Shown here in pieces: positions 1-11,724 of a stretch of DNA of 64,000 nt. Every line of letters begins with the position of its first letter. Position 1 is the stretch's first letter. The position numbers and the translations under genes are program-made. The stretch covers positions 63,464,001-63,528,000 of the forward strand of contig NC_060213.1 of assembly GCF_021130785.1 (NCBI RefSeq). The letters are read 5' to 3'. The DNA is from Homalodisca vitripennis. Lineage: Eukaryota; Arthropoda; Insecta; Hemiptera; Cicadellidae. Below the pieces are notes generated by a model. The model made no database searches, had not been told where the DNA came from, and saw only the letters and a list, made by a program, of their open reading frames with translations.

Positions 1-1480
1 TGCATACAATTAGTATTAAAAGGGGAAACTGTTTTGCGTTATAACGGTACCGTCACTTGAGTAATGTGCTTCCACAGCGGAATGTTCTAATTAAACTTTC
101 AACATTTTGAATGTATCTTCCAGTCATTTTTACTTGAGAGTAAAAATTACTCTACCTCCAAGATATTATAAGGTACACGATACACTATAGCTTTATAATT
201 CGACCATTACATATAATTTATATCTATTGCGTTATACTTGAGTATCGGTTTAACACCTGGCTGTAAGACATACGTAATTATTAGTATAATAAATTCATAG
301 AATCAATATACAGATAGTTGCTGGAAAGGAAGTCTTGTATTACAATTCGAGAAAAACGTCCTCCGGATGTAAGTGGTACGCACATCCGCCCAGACACCGA
401 TGGTGAACAAACAGGAAATGCTTGCTTAAGCAGCGGAAATGCTTATTTCTAAAAATCATGCGACGATGTAAGGGACAGCCATGCTGATATGAAAAATTGG
501 TACCCACCAACTATGATGGAGAGATTTGGCATAGGCATGGTCAGGAAAGCTGGCGGTAGAACATCAAAAATTAGGAACAATGAGGGAGAGGCAAGAAGTC
601 GAGGACTGGATTCGAAAAGCGACTTTCGGGAGTGCCAGTGCTTGTGTTCGTGTCGTTGTGTCCTATACAAATTCAAAAATAGAAAGTAGGCATACATCGG
701 GTAGATATTATTTAAGTTCAAGGCAAATAGTATCAGAGTTTAACTTAATTATTATATCATGTTTGGCACGTATAGGAGCATTTCTGGTTTTAATTAATAA
801 TATAAATAACGTCACAACTGAATCTGCCTTGCCATCCCAAACAAGTAAAAAACACAAATCTCGGATCACACAGGTCTTGGAAACCTACTTCGGTCAAAAA
901 GCGTACATTTCCAGTCCTAGTCATATATTTCAGGTCTAAGATATTTCCAGTACCATAGAAGAGTTTGCCTTCTTCGGTTAAAAGTGCATACTTCAGACCG
1001 TTCAAATTCACTTACCTATTATGTTACAGTTTAATTTGCCATATTGCCTCGATCAAAATACTATATACGTTCGATTATCTAGTTCTCGGAAATCTATTTT
1101 GGTCAAAATCGTGTTGACATAGTTGAGATTGTCTTGTCCCGATGAAGAAAATATACACATAAGTAGGACTGAAAAGCCTATTACGACCTAGGGGGATGTC
1201 GTACCTACTTCTTATGTACTATCGGTATAATTTTAATTTAAAATTAATTTAACTTAGTGTTTGATCAAATAACGTGTTAACTAATTAGGATGTGTTTTTC
1301 TATTATTGAAAATAAATGTTATAATAGAAATTATTAAACAAAACAGAAATATAAGCTGATGCAGAACTGCTGAGAGAATAAATACACACGCAAGAGAAGA
1401 TAAACTCTTCTGATTTTGCGTGGGAGTTACCAGTATTTTTATATTTTCAATTTGGAATTTTACTGTTGTCTCCTGTTAAC
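1..1480. other. AT-rich stretch with no recognisable gene
   Basis: Short overlapping ORFs occur on both strands between 449 and 1011, but none has a motif I recognise and their frames overlap one another on opposite strands. I see no transposon end or clear repeat here. Confidence 0.5.
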
Positions 1481-1483
1481 CAA

Positions 1484-1511
1484 ACACACACACACACACA
1501 CACACACACAA
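1484..1511. repeat. (CA)n microsatellite
   Basis: An uninterrupted run of CA dinucleotides, followed by a short imperfect extension (aaacacacat). It is a simple dinucleotide repeat with no coding role. Confidence 0.95.
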
Positions 1512-1751
1512 AACACACATATCCACACATCCAATATGAAAACATAAGCTATCACATGCAATATCATTACTGTATCTATTATCTGTCTTGAGGCAACTAC
1601 TGTACATTTGAGGCAAAAAATAATTTACCCAAAAGTAAATTTGTTTATAACTTTATTTTTTTAAATAGATTTTTTACTTATTCTTTAGAGGGACATATTA
1701 TCTTACCTGTTTGGTTATTATAGTATTGTTTAAGAAAAGTGTAGTTATTAA

Positions 1752-2850
1752 CTAGTTTAATACAGCAAACAATTGTTCCAATTGATTAGTATCATGATTC
1801 AAGAGCCAATCCTTGACATGGATTTTTAAGGTATTCATTGTGGGTGAGTTTTTAATATAAACAGGTAAACTGTTGTAAAACTTGGGTCCGAGGTATATAA
1901 AAGACTTCTGTAGCAAAGAGCTATTAACTCTCGGTGGCCTGATCATGCCGATCTGCCTGGTAATACAACCTCCAAGAGTTGTTTGCAGATCAACAGTGAC
2001 TCCTGAATTACCACTAATTTGGAAAAAATAACCATAGCACTTTAAAAACATATAGATGCCGCAGTGGAAGTATTCTTAGCCTAACAAACAATGGAAAAGC
2101 ATGTTCACATCTATTTTTCCGAAAAATAATTCTAATGAATGATTTTTGAATACTTGTAATTTTCTTTAAATGTGATTTAAATGTACTGCCCCAGCATGAC
2201 AGACCATAGTTTAATTTAGAATGAACAAATGCAAAATACATTTTTATTAATACATTGTCATGACAAAGTTGTCTAATAAAATAAAACTTTCTAAGAAATA
2301 CAAGTAAATATGTTCTAATTGTTTTTATATGTACTTTTCAAAGAAGGTTTTCATCAATGTGGAGTCCCAAGTACTTCACAGTGTTGCCCTGAGTAAGGGT
2401 GACACAATCACATTGATTCTGTTGACAACTCAAATTATGGTACTTCAAAGGTTCATCATAATTGAAAGTTTGAGTTAATGAAAAATTTATATATAGTGAT
2501 TTCTGAGCATTTAATGCAAGTCCATTGTTACTAAACCATAATCGAAGATAGTATAGATCTTGTTGTATATAATTCCATAGAAGTAGTTCAGTTGGGGCAC
2601 TATAAGATAAAGCTGTATCATCAGCGAACCCAGTTAGTTTACCATAAAAGGGGCCTCTATAAAGATCATTAATAAAAATTAAAAATAATATGGGACCCAA
2701 AACAGATCCTTGTGGCACACCGCACATAATTGTGCTAGTCGAGCTTTCATAGCCACCAATACAAACAAACTGTTTCTGCTCACGGAGGTATAAGAGGAAA
2801 ATCCTTATTAAGGTTATGCAACATTCCAAAATAATCGCTATTTAAGTCCT
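1752..2850 (-). pseudogene. LINE reverse transcriptase remnant (Jockey/CR1-like), 5'-truncated
   Basis: C-terminal half of a non-LTR retrotransposon reverse transcriptase, the enzyme that copies element RNA at the target site. Reading the minus strand from about 2829, the fingers/palm block GVPQGSVLGPILFLIFINDL comes first. The catalytic FADDTAL follows, then WFSNNGLALN and the motif KYLGLHID. An in-frame TGA at 2338-2340 replaces an expected Trp. The same frame then continues into a thumb-like region (FVHSKLNYGLSCWG) down to about 2014. A frameshift near 2040 leads into the typical C-terminal tail (SFIYLGPKFYNSLP), which ends at 1752. Upstream, at about 2785-2830, another frameshift separates a short piece (YFGMLHNLNKDF) that fits the region before the GVPQG block. 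The catalytic motif A and the endonuclease are missing, as expected of 5' truncation. Clade placement is by general resemblance only. Confidence 0.88.
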
Positions 2851-2989
2851 GCGTTACACTTGTTTTTTGCACTGTAGCCAGAGAAAGAATGAATCGTTGA
2901 GGCATGTCAGTATTCAATTCTCTGTTTTTCCATAATCTATTGTTAAAATGTAATACCATAATGACATGGAAGTCCACCAGTTTAAAGTA

Positions 2990-4740
2990 ACTTATGTAAA
3001 AACTTTCATAATTTTGTTCATTAAGGTTAGATTTATAACAGTGTTTAATGCATTAGATGAATTGAATTCGTCACTGGCGCAATCTGGAGTAAAATTTATA
3101 TAATAACGTTTTATTTACTATCTGCATTATACTACTGATCAATCATTGTTTAATTATTATTGATAAAATTTAAATGTAAACAGATGTTTCAGAAAGTTTG
3201 TCGAACTATATCTGTCAACAGCTGTTTAGTGCAAGTTTAATTTGAATATTATGAAACGAAAAACTAAAATTTTTTCTGAATTCCAAAATATTCCAGGTAA
3301 CTTTTCTTAACTTTATCTTCATAAAATCCTTCCTCGGATTTCAATGGACATCTTACAAACAGAATTAACCGAATTGGTCCACCTGCTCTCGAGATTTGTG
3401 ATTACCAACACATTTTGCGATTCATTTTTATTTATAAAATTCAACTTTATAAATATTATTATTATATCAGACTTTTATTTTTCGCTACGAACTTAAATCA
3501 TTATTGGTAATTAAATAAAGTTTTACGATCGATAATACAAAGTCCCGTTTAAAAACCTTAGCGTGAATTACTTTCTTGCTGTTTTATCCGGTTTGGTGAT
3601 TCATCTTCTCAAAATCTCACTCAATCTTCCAGACTCTTGATAGTTGTTTATCTCTCTCCTCCTCCTCTTCTCTTTGAATTTTGATCTTTCTACAGCATTG
3701 TTCTTGTTCTTACGCTGATTAATCCGTTACTTTTGATTCCTTAAGATAAATTTTTCGGTTAAATGTTTAATTGGGATGTCCATAGACATTTCTTCTTATA
3801 TTGTGGGTGAAGTTAGTTTAATGAAATTTCTGTTATTACATTCTGTTGTTTGATTTGTTATTGTTTTTTTTTATTATTTCTGCCCATTTTCCCTTTACGT
3901 TTCTTGAATAAACTCAACTATCCATAGAACCTTTCTCATCTAGGTTTCTTCTGTTTTTCGTATTGTTCTCATCAATGTCTTTGCGGTCTAGTAGTTGCTC
4001 AGACTCTGATGGTAGTGATACGATGTCCTACTCACCCATTCGTGAAGTTATATTTTGCATTAGTAACGTACAATAGATAGAATCTCATTCATGAAATATT
4101 CTGATCTACTGAGAATATAGTAGCTGTTCTGACTCGTCTGTCTCTTGGCGGCAAGATTCCTATAACATCCGAAATCCTTAGTTTGATCGCATGAAGAATG
4201 TGGCACTATAATCTTCCCTCACTTAAACATATGCAGAGGCATGTTTTGAGATTTTTCAGAAAAAGGTATTAATGTATTAAAAGCCCCAGAGGAATACATT
4301 CGGAGAATTATATGATGGAGTATGTTGTGGCTAATTTCCTTTTTTTAGCACGAGGGATGTGTTTAACTCTATTGGTTGAATCTGGAATTTCAATCCTTTC
4401 TATCAAAATCTTAGTTTCGAATAATTTTCAAAAATATCTTAGACAGCGTTTAGTTGGGTTTAAATATGTGGTTAGTTAATAGATTGATAAATCGAAAATA
4501 TCAATATCAACTGAAAATATCAGGCTGAGGCACGTTAACCTTACGATTCACTGTAACAACCTACGATGGTTCCTGGATAAGGAGTCATAAGCTGTTTTTT
4601 ACACGAGTTGAACATGGTGGCTACTAATCTCGTTGGTTTGATACATTCTTTATATTGAAATTCTATCAGGCTCCTCAGCTCAGATGGCAGAATGTTAAGC
4701 ATTCAAAGGGGATATTTTCAACAGTTTAAATTTTCCAGCT
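2990..4740. other. AT-rich stretch with no recognisable gene
   Basis: I see no credible coding segment, transposon terminus or obvious tandem repeat. A pyrimidine-rich patch near 3650-3680 is simple sequence. Confidence 0.4.
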
Positions 4741-5395
4741 ATAAAGACGTTAAACAAGTGTTTAACGTCATAAAACCCTATCTCTTATAAATGAATTCTG
4801 CAGTGGCCATGTCCTGTAAGACAAACACTTCTCAAGATATGTTTGTTCAGACCACACAAGTACCCAGCAAGCTGTACTGGGGCTACCGACAAGTTTCTTG
4901 CAAAGTTTATCGGCACATTGATTCTGCCATCAACAACTTTGATCATCGTGATCCCATTTTTACGTTAAGAGCAAGGGAATGGATAATCCCGAAAACTGGC
5001 TCGGGAACTGCAAATATAGCCTTTTTCATCCAAGTGCTGTTTCATCCGTGATCGCGCAGGGACCCAGTACAACTGAAAGTCGTCGTTCAGAAGGCATGCG
5101 CCTATTTGGAAACAATCCCAGAATAACTTTGAGGTGATCTGGGTTGTATAAAGAACCAGTAACGCGGATTGGCTATCAGAGAATATCACAACGTGATTAT
5201 TTTTGTAGCCTCTCTTTATCCTAGTGAATCATAAACAGAGATAACACAGATCTCTGCCTGAAATATAGTGTATTGACGGATAAGACATGGCGTAATGTCT
5301 GTCCTTGGACTGACTACACCTAAATCTTGATTACCAAGTAGGTCTTGATTAAAGAGGTACTATCAGTGTACATTCTTTTTGATCAGTTATCAGTT
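4741..5395 (-). pseudogene. LINE RNase H domain remnant (I/R1/LOA-type group)
   Basis: Decayed RNase H domain of the kind found at the C-terminus of I-superfamily LINEs, where it removes template RNA. On the minus strand the order is YTDS near 5385 (usual YTDGS), then YTIFQAEI near 5250 (the conserved VFQAE block). IFSDSQSALLVL follows near 5185 (the conserved SDSQ block), then YWVPARSRMKQHLDE (usual VPGHSG..GNE.AD). Further on, LTGHGHCRIHL near 4780-4790 matches the TGHG motif that follows RNase H in these elements. At least two frameshifts and several stops separate the blocks. The overlapping plus-strand ORF at 4791-5051 is a shadow. There is no link to the LINE fragment 2 kb away, which is a different type. 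Confidence 0.8.
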
Positions 5396-5689
5396 TTTTA
5401 TCAGTTTATACTTATCAGTTTATTCTTTTTTTAGAGGAAACTTTTCGCAACGCTCTTAAGCTATGTTATGAAACTAGACTTCTATTATACTGTTTGCGCT
5501 TGACGCCTAAGGATATGTATTGGTGAACACATCATAACCAATATAATATTCTTTTATTACGGTAATTATTACAATATTTTATTGTATAGCGCGAGGATTT
5601 GATTACAAAATAAATATGAGGAATTATGAACGTGGGACTCTTAATAATTCAGTTATAATTTTTCTATTTGTAACGTAACATTAAGCCTA

Positions 5690-6270
5690 GATTTTGTTTG
5701 TTCTAATGACATTTAACCTACTGTAAAATACCTGTGTAGTTATAATGTACGTAGTTAAATACTCTTCGATAGTACTGAAATATTGTACTTGAAATATTCA
5801 AATAATAAATATTAAATATTGATTTATGTTTGTGCTTTGTATGTAAACAGTTCAAAAATCTGTTCCTAGTATCATATATTTGTATAGGGGTAAATGTACA
5901 TAAAAGTGTTTATTGTTTATATTAAGTGTCACTGATCTTTTTGTTAGTGTGATGTCTCGCATAAAAATTACTTAGTAAATCATTTATAAATGATAACACA
6001 GCATGGATTAATATAACACAATAAAACGACGTCTCAAAAAAATCAGATCGTGAATACTTTTTATCTATATTATAAGAATTCCAACTTTGTTAATGTATTA
6101 TATTAGGTTTTACTTTAATTATGATAATATACCTTCAGTTTGTTTACATTTATTTCAATCTAAAAAATTAGCGTTTGCATAGGATTATGATTAGTTTTTA
6201 TTGATTTATGTAAATGACACTACAGTGGTTGTTTACTAATAAATTAAAATATTACTTTTAATGTAAAAAG
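5690..6270 (+). repeat. Old dispersed repeat, copy 1
   Basis: Colinear but diverged similarity to 20650-21300. Shared segments include aacatttaacctactgta-like sequence near 5707, cgtctca followed by an A-rich run near 6031, and gattatgattagt near 6184. Spacing and order are preserved, so this looks like an old interspersed repeat or duplication. No protein motif is visible. Confidence 0.5.
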
Positions 6271-6638
6271 ATTAAAAGATTGTATACAATGTACAAAACC
6301 TTGCTTAAGATATTGTATATTGCAAAAGAGTAACAACGAAACATTAGCGAAGTACGCGCTTAGAAAGCCAGAAGGTTGTAAACGGGTAAAGGTGGGCAGT
6401 TATCTTAGGTAACCACCTAAACAGTTTTGACATTACTTTAAACGAATCATATTCAGCTGTTGAGGAAAGAGTTTTTATGACACCCTATCGATTTCAAACC
6501 TTCTGGGATTAACCATATATTAATTGTGGAGAGATGATTGTTTATTTAAATAAATATGATCTACCTTAGCAAACTGTGGTGACTGGAAAATAAAGTTGCC
6601 CTCAACCACTCTTGCTCAGATCTAAAAGTACCATGGCT

Positions 6639-6697
6639 AGTGTAACGCCTTTGCGTTACACTTATGGATCCGTACAAAGGTATGGAACCATACGGAT
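6639..6697. other. Cluster of short perfect hairpins
   Basis: AGTGTAACGC (6639-6648) pairs perfectly with GCGTTACACT (6653-6662) around a four-base loop. Immediately after it, ATCCGTA (6668-6674) pairs with TACGGAT (6691-6697), and inside that GTATGG/CCATAC form a further small palindrome. No gene context explains them. Confidence 0.6.
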
Positions 6698-7439
6698 ACA
6701 GATGGAAACTAACTCTATATTATGTTACAGATCTCAGATTATCTTGAAGACAACTGTTCGAGCGGCAACACGGGTCTAAGATGCCTCTTTTAATTAGAGT
6801 AATCACCACCAGAGTTCTCTGGACAACAATACAATTATTTCTCCGCAGAAAATGGTTCTTATTGATGATACCTAGCTATGATATTTCTGGTATTATGTTC
6901 AATTATACGTCTCAATCAGTATTGCAATCAGTATCTTTTATCAGAATAGTTGAGACTTAAGAGTTGAAAAAGTTTATGAAATTGAGGAATTATTTTATGA
7001 AAAACACACTATACTGGCGCTGAAAATCAAATCAACGCTACAAGTTAATTGCTTTGCATTTAAAATCTCGCTGTTTATAAATACAAATCGTTTGGTCCTA
7101 CCAAGACCAAAGAATATTAAAATGAGCCCAATACTTTTGAGACATGAAATATTTATAAATTTTTCTGTGTAAGTACTAACATTAGAATTCTGTTGCTCAA
7201 TTTATAACTGATATCAAATACTTTTATTCTTAATCTCAACTAAAGCACAGAATTTTTAGCATTTTATCTTAATCAGCTACTGTTAAATTCTTTGTATAAC
7301 TGATAAGATTTGTTATCTTTAATAAATAATATTTTTATCAACATATTTAGTGGATTTCTGTAACAATTTATTTACTTAAATGAAATGTTATTCCTTAAAA
7401 CGTAATTAGACGAATATTCAGAAACATTTTGAATCTTCT

Positions 7440-7790
7440 TAAATCCTGAGTAATTTGCATATCCATTTATGTCCTTGGATCCAGATTTGAGCGAAACCCC
7501 CTGTAGGTGGGGTGCTGGGGGTGTCCTTTCGAAGAACGTAATTGGACAATTATTCACAGCTGTTTTGCCGCTTCTTTTATCCTTCGTAACTGATATCCCC
7601 ATTTGAATCCTTGGGTCCAAAGTGAAGAACCCTGTGGGTGGGTTCTGGGTGTGTCCTTTTGACAAGGGTGTGTACTTGGACAATTCACAGCTGTTTTGCC
7701 GCTTCTTTTATCCTCGGTAACTGATATCCCCATTTCAGTCCTTGGGTTCAAAAGTAAGTGAAGAACCCTGTAGGTGGGGTGCTGGGGATG
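7440..7790. repeat. Diverged tandem repeat, about 131-136 bp unit
   Basis: About two and a half copies. The landmark ctgtaggtgg recurs at 7501, 7632 (with a change) and 7768. The landmark cacagctgttttgccgcttc recurs at 7555 and 7686. The units differ by small indels. Minus-strand ORFs across this area repeat the same peptide because of the duplication and are not evidence of a gene. Confidence 0.85.
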
Positions 7791-7794
7791 TCCT

Positions 7795-8066
7795 CTCCCC
7801 CAATAGCTAAGCCGCTCCGACCAACGCGGCTTAGTGTAGCGGTCATCCACTTGCAAATTCGGCACCGCTCCCAGGTTTGTTATGTCAGGACACCACACCG
7901 CATTTCTCTTGTAATCACCAAAATTAATTTGATCTTGATAGCTGTAAGGCAGGAGACCGGAGGTGGCAGTAGGTCTTCTAAAGATGTACTTTGAGGTTCG
8001 GTTTCTTCGCCGAAGAGGATGTGACAACGAAGACAATGCTCTGGACCCCTTAGCTAGTCCTCTCAC
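7795..8066 (-). other. GC-richer patch with an unrecognised open frame
   Basis: A minus-strand frame starting at 8066 stays open through this patch and then runs into the tandem repeat. Its translation has Arg/Ser-rich stretches and segments such as PNLQVDDRYTKPRWSERLSYW, which I cannot assign to a family. Base composition is richer in G+C than the surroundings, so it may be a transposon-derived segment, but I can give no function. Confidence 0.25.
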
Positions 8067-8069
8067 AAT

Positions 8070-10437
8070 CTAAGTTCTTGAGCTGCTTTAGAATTAAGGT
8101 TTTAGCGAGAATTGGAATGAGTTTGTACACACGTCTACTACCAGTGCTAGTATTTTAAAGAAAGCACCTTGCATCCATAGAAATGAACAAAATAAAAGAA
8201 TTTATTTTTATTTTAATGTTTCCTTGGATAAATATTAAATTATTTAATTGTTCTATTACGCACTAAATTTTCTAAATGATTTAGCCTAATATGTAAATAT
8301 TTGCCTTCTTATAAGCTATAAATTATTTAACAAATTAAGTTTGATCATACCGATACAATTCTTTGGCTTTTGGTTACATCTAAAACAAAATATACTGGCA
8401 TAAGTATTTGCACGTAAGAAGAAGTTTGAAAATACGTATTCTAATAACACAGCAAGCGAAATAAGATGTCTACCGTAGTCACAACTGTACAACGTGTTAA
8501 ACCACTGTACAATAACTGCCCAGCTATAATACTATACATTAGTTACAAATATGTTGTTAACATTATTTTTTAATAACTGATCTGTATTCATCCCTCAGTC
8601 TGGTGAACCACAATTACTGCTTTTATAAAACACACTGCAAAATATTTGGAGCTATTGAAATCAAGAAATTGTAATTAATTTACAACTGAAATAAATTTTA
8701 ATAACTAAACACTAAAAAAGTTTTAGTTTACAAATATCTCTGAAGGCTTTATTCTCACCTAAACATTTTTCCATTTTATTGCCAAAATCTGGTAAGTATG
8801 TGAGTTAGAACTCAATTATTTTGCTAAAAACAATATACAAAGCACACACTAAAATAAGAAAATCAAATAAATCTTGTAAGAGTCACTTACTATAACTAAC
8901 ATTTGAAAAAAATTTTGTGCAGAACATCACTGTAGAAAAATTGTTTAAGTTTGTTTAGAAAACCTGTTTGAGCTGGATAGGGTTTTAGGTGCTGATACTT
9001 GAAGTTTGTTGATAATTTAAAATGTGAGGGGTTTCAGTCCGAAGAAATACCAACAGTGAGCACAATGATCAGATCCTAGCACAATGCAAACAATCCACTT
9101 TGTAATCTAAGTACTCATCAAAACGCACTACATGATCCCAGAATCCAATAGGAAATTTAAACCTTCTGTACACATAAGAAAAATAAATTTAAGAATAGTT
9201 CATTCATGATAATTACAACCCTAATGGGTTGATATAATTTACGTTGACACTTGCCAAATCGCGGAAATACTGTTTGAAATTCTATTCCCCCTAGTTTATA
9301 GTTAAAGCATTCTATTCCCCCATTGCGTAATTCTATTCCCCCTCATGAAAGTTAAAGCAATTTGACTTAAATCATTTATTCAAGCCAACACATGACTAAT
9401 CCATGAAAAAGTCTTGGCTTTTAGTCTGCTGAAAAAGTCTGGGAATAATCAAGAAAACAGCAGTTGTGTTAACTGCATAACAATCAACCATTCATATAAT
9501 TCATATTAGAAGGAAGGTCATTTCAAATAAAATGTAGAAAAGGACATAGTATAAAGTTTTGAGATAATCCTGAGGTGACTATCATCCAATAATCTTGCAA
9601 TTGTTTTTTTATAGTTTAACCAGAAAATATGCGAGAGAGGTGCATTCATTCAGCCATACCTTTCAAGTTTATCCAAAAAGAACCATCTAAATCTATTCTG
9701 GTTGGAAAAGAAATGTGTAACCTCTCATTGCAACAGTTGATGACATCCAGAATCGGTTTAGACTCTTTAAAACAAAAATGGTTTTAAAAACGTCCAAATT
9801 GAAATTATGACCCACTACACAATTTTAACAACTCTAATTATAAACCATCATAAAGCTATTTAAATATACTAATTAACGAATTGGAACTAGGAGACTGGAA
9901 CACTAATGCCACTATGAACTTTTCAGAATAGACCAGTTTAATTTAGTATAGTAAAATATTCAAGAGAAAAGGGTATACTAAAGTCACAATGTCGAGATTA
10001 CAGCGAATATTGCACTACCCGCTTAACCAGTATACAAGTACCGCCTCTAGATGAGAACTAAAGGCCATAAAACGCCACAACCTCAGCCTGATAAAGTACT
10101 TACGTAGCTTTTACAATATTTGCAACAAAAATTGTTCATAAAAATGTAGACAATAGTATGATTTTGTTTTATAATCAATCTCCGTAGTATAATAATAATA
10201 ATACATTTATAAAATAATGTTATAAATCTTCTGTGATTCTAATATTAAAAATGCAAAAGTGTCTTGGTTTTTTTGTTTGATGTTACTCATAAAACGTTTC
10301 ACAGATTGTTTGTAAACTTGAACATTCATAAGGTTCTTGAGATGAACATAGATCTATTTTTCAAGAAAACAGGATTTTTCCCGAACATTTGCCATGTGAA
10401 ACAAAAATTCAGTAACACTACGTTTCGATATGTGCAA
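8070..10437. other. AT-rich stretch, one short local repeat
   Basis: No recognisable coding segment. At 9279-9346 the word attctattccccc occurs three times and agttaaagca twice. The rest is featureless to me. Confidence 0.4.
9279..9346. repeat. Short local triplicate
   Basis: Three close copies of attctattccccc begin at about 9279, 9310 and 9332. Small local duplication, no known role. Confidence 0.75.
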
Positions 10438-10454
10438 TCTTCAGGTAAATAACT
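10438..10454. repeat. Target-site duplication, left copy
   Basis: TCTTCAGGTAAATAACT, an exact 17-bp match to 11274-11290. The two copies bracket the LINE insertion between them. Confidence 0.85.
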
Positions 10455-11273
10455 CATCATCATTATCATCATCATCACCTGACGTTTCCGTTATCACGGG
10501 TCGTCGTACACAGCCTCCTTCACTTTTGTCTGTCATTCTAGGTCTCCTCTTCCTCCACCTTCATTTTCTGTAGTCCCCTTCTCTCTATGTCTTTCCACAC
10601 TTGGTCCTCGCATCTTCTTCTCGGTCTTCCTCTTGGTCTTCTTCCTCTTTCCTCCTTCTCCAGTGCTATTCTAGGCATTCTATTATCTCCCATCCTCTTC
10701 ACATGCCCCATTCACTGTATTCTTCTTCTTTCCATTGTCTCTTGCAGTGAACTTACCTTCAATCTTTCTCTGGTTATTTCATTCGTTATTCTATCTCTTC
10801 TTGTAGTCTTTTCTATCCCTATAGAGGAACAATACCCAAGGGGGAGGTCAAAACAGGAGAGGAGGAATGGACAAATTTCAAGAATGCTATAGTCAAAGCT
10901 GCAGAAGAAACGTGTGGACGAACTTCAGGTAAAAGAAGGGATAAAGAGACCCCTTGGTGGAGTGAAAGAATTGCTGAAGCAGTTAAAAACAAAAATAGAG
11001 CTTGACGAGAATGGTTTAAGGATAGGTCAAACGAAAAGAGGGACAAATGGAAGAGACTTGCAAGGACATCAGCAAAGATGATGGAGGAGGCAAAGGAGAG
11101 GACATGGAAGGATTTTGAAGAAAAACTGAAATCAAACTTCCAAGGAAATAAGAATATTTTTTATGGGGTGATAAGGAACAAGACGAAACCTAAAGAAATG
11201 TTGACTAAGGTGGTGGATGTTTCAGGGGAAATCAAATGGGAGGAGAAAGAGGTTTTGAAGACATGGAAAGAGT
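10455..11273 (-). mobile_element. 5'-inverted (twin-primed) LINE insertion
   Basis: The 3' part of a LINE lies on the minus strand (10455 to about 10825) and ends in a (GAT)n-type tail at the left boundary. A more 5' segment of a similar LINE lies on the plus strand (about 10826-11280). Exact 17-bp copies of one sequence flank the whole. This is the arrangement made by twin priming, in which a second primer anneals inside the RNA and yields an inverted 5' part. The target duplication begins TCTTCAGG, which also fits the LINE reading frame at that point (codons for E-F-F-R). Microhomology may therefore have primed the inverted part. The two segments cannot be shown to come from the same copy without a full-length consensus. 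Confidence 0.75.
10475..10822 (-). pseudogene. LINE C-terminal tail (RTE/Jockey-type)
   Basis: Reading the minus strand towards 10475, the frame gives MERRRIQ-stop-MGHVKRM, then GRRPRGRPRRRCEDQVWKDI and a terminal RRLCTTTRDNGN. The ..RRLxWxGHVxRM.. and GxRxRGRPxxRWxDxVxxD blocks are the signature C-terminus of many animal LINE polyproteins, downstream of the RT thumb. Three stop codons each sit where Trp is usual, so TGG has decayed to TGA or TAG at each. The frame stops at 10475-10477, shortly before the (GAT)n-like tail. On the plus strand the segment looks like an ORF rich in Ser and Leu at 10587-10892; that is a shadow. Confidence 0.85.
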
Positions 11274-11280
11274 TCTTCAG
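10835..11280 (+). pseudogene. LINE linker between endonuclease and reverse transcriptase
   Basis: The plus-strand frame reads EEEWTNFKNAIVKAAEETCG, then TPWWSERIAEAVKNKNRA, a stop codon, and REWFKDRSNEKRDKWKRL. MMEEAKERTWKDFEEKL and the end KTWKEFFR follow. This is the lysine-rich linker seen in animal LINE proteins just after the endonuclease, where WW..e...ai..Kn.a is diagnostic. It leads up to the region before RT motif 1. Only one stop codon interrupts about 148 codons. The frame ends because it runs into the target-site duplication, not at a natural terminus. Confidence 0.85.
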
Positions 11281-11290
11281 GTAAATAACT
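11274..11290. repeat. Target-site duplication, right copy
   Basis: Exact 17-bp partner of 10438-10454. Confidence 0.85.
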
Positions 11291-11679
11291 AACCTAGTAT
11301 ATAAATACAAACTATGTTAAAATAAACAATTCATACCAAAGCGTTGTGACACGCCTAAGGTGTTGGAAAACAATTTCCTAAACCTTAAGGTGGTCAGTAT
11401 TTGACTGACTCCGAAAACCCACTTTGAAACAGTCGGCAAGACGCATGTTTATTGCTGGACTGTGCTTTTGAGCTAAAATATTAATTCCAGCTTTAAACTT
11501 TCTAAAGTGTTAAAAACATGTTTCAGTTTATAAATAAAAATATACAAAAACATGTAAATAATGTACATTTTAGTAAATATTTTGTACAAAAAAAGAAAGT
11601 TACAATCTAACTTTTACTATATGTGTAAAGGTTGTTTTAAAACCCATCTTAGTTGTCTTATAACAGGCTTTTCTGATCT

Positions 11680-11724
<45 letters not shown>

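Noticed and set aside
4791..5051. 86-codon plus-strand ORF
   Set aside because: It is the shadow of the minus-strand RNase H remnant, whose motifs are ordered and family-specific.
10587..10892. Ser/Leu-rich 101-codon plus-strand ORF resembling a membrane protein
   Set aside because: It is antisense to the GRPR-type LINE C-terminus; the hydrophobic look comes from reading purine-rich coding DNA backwards.
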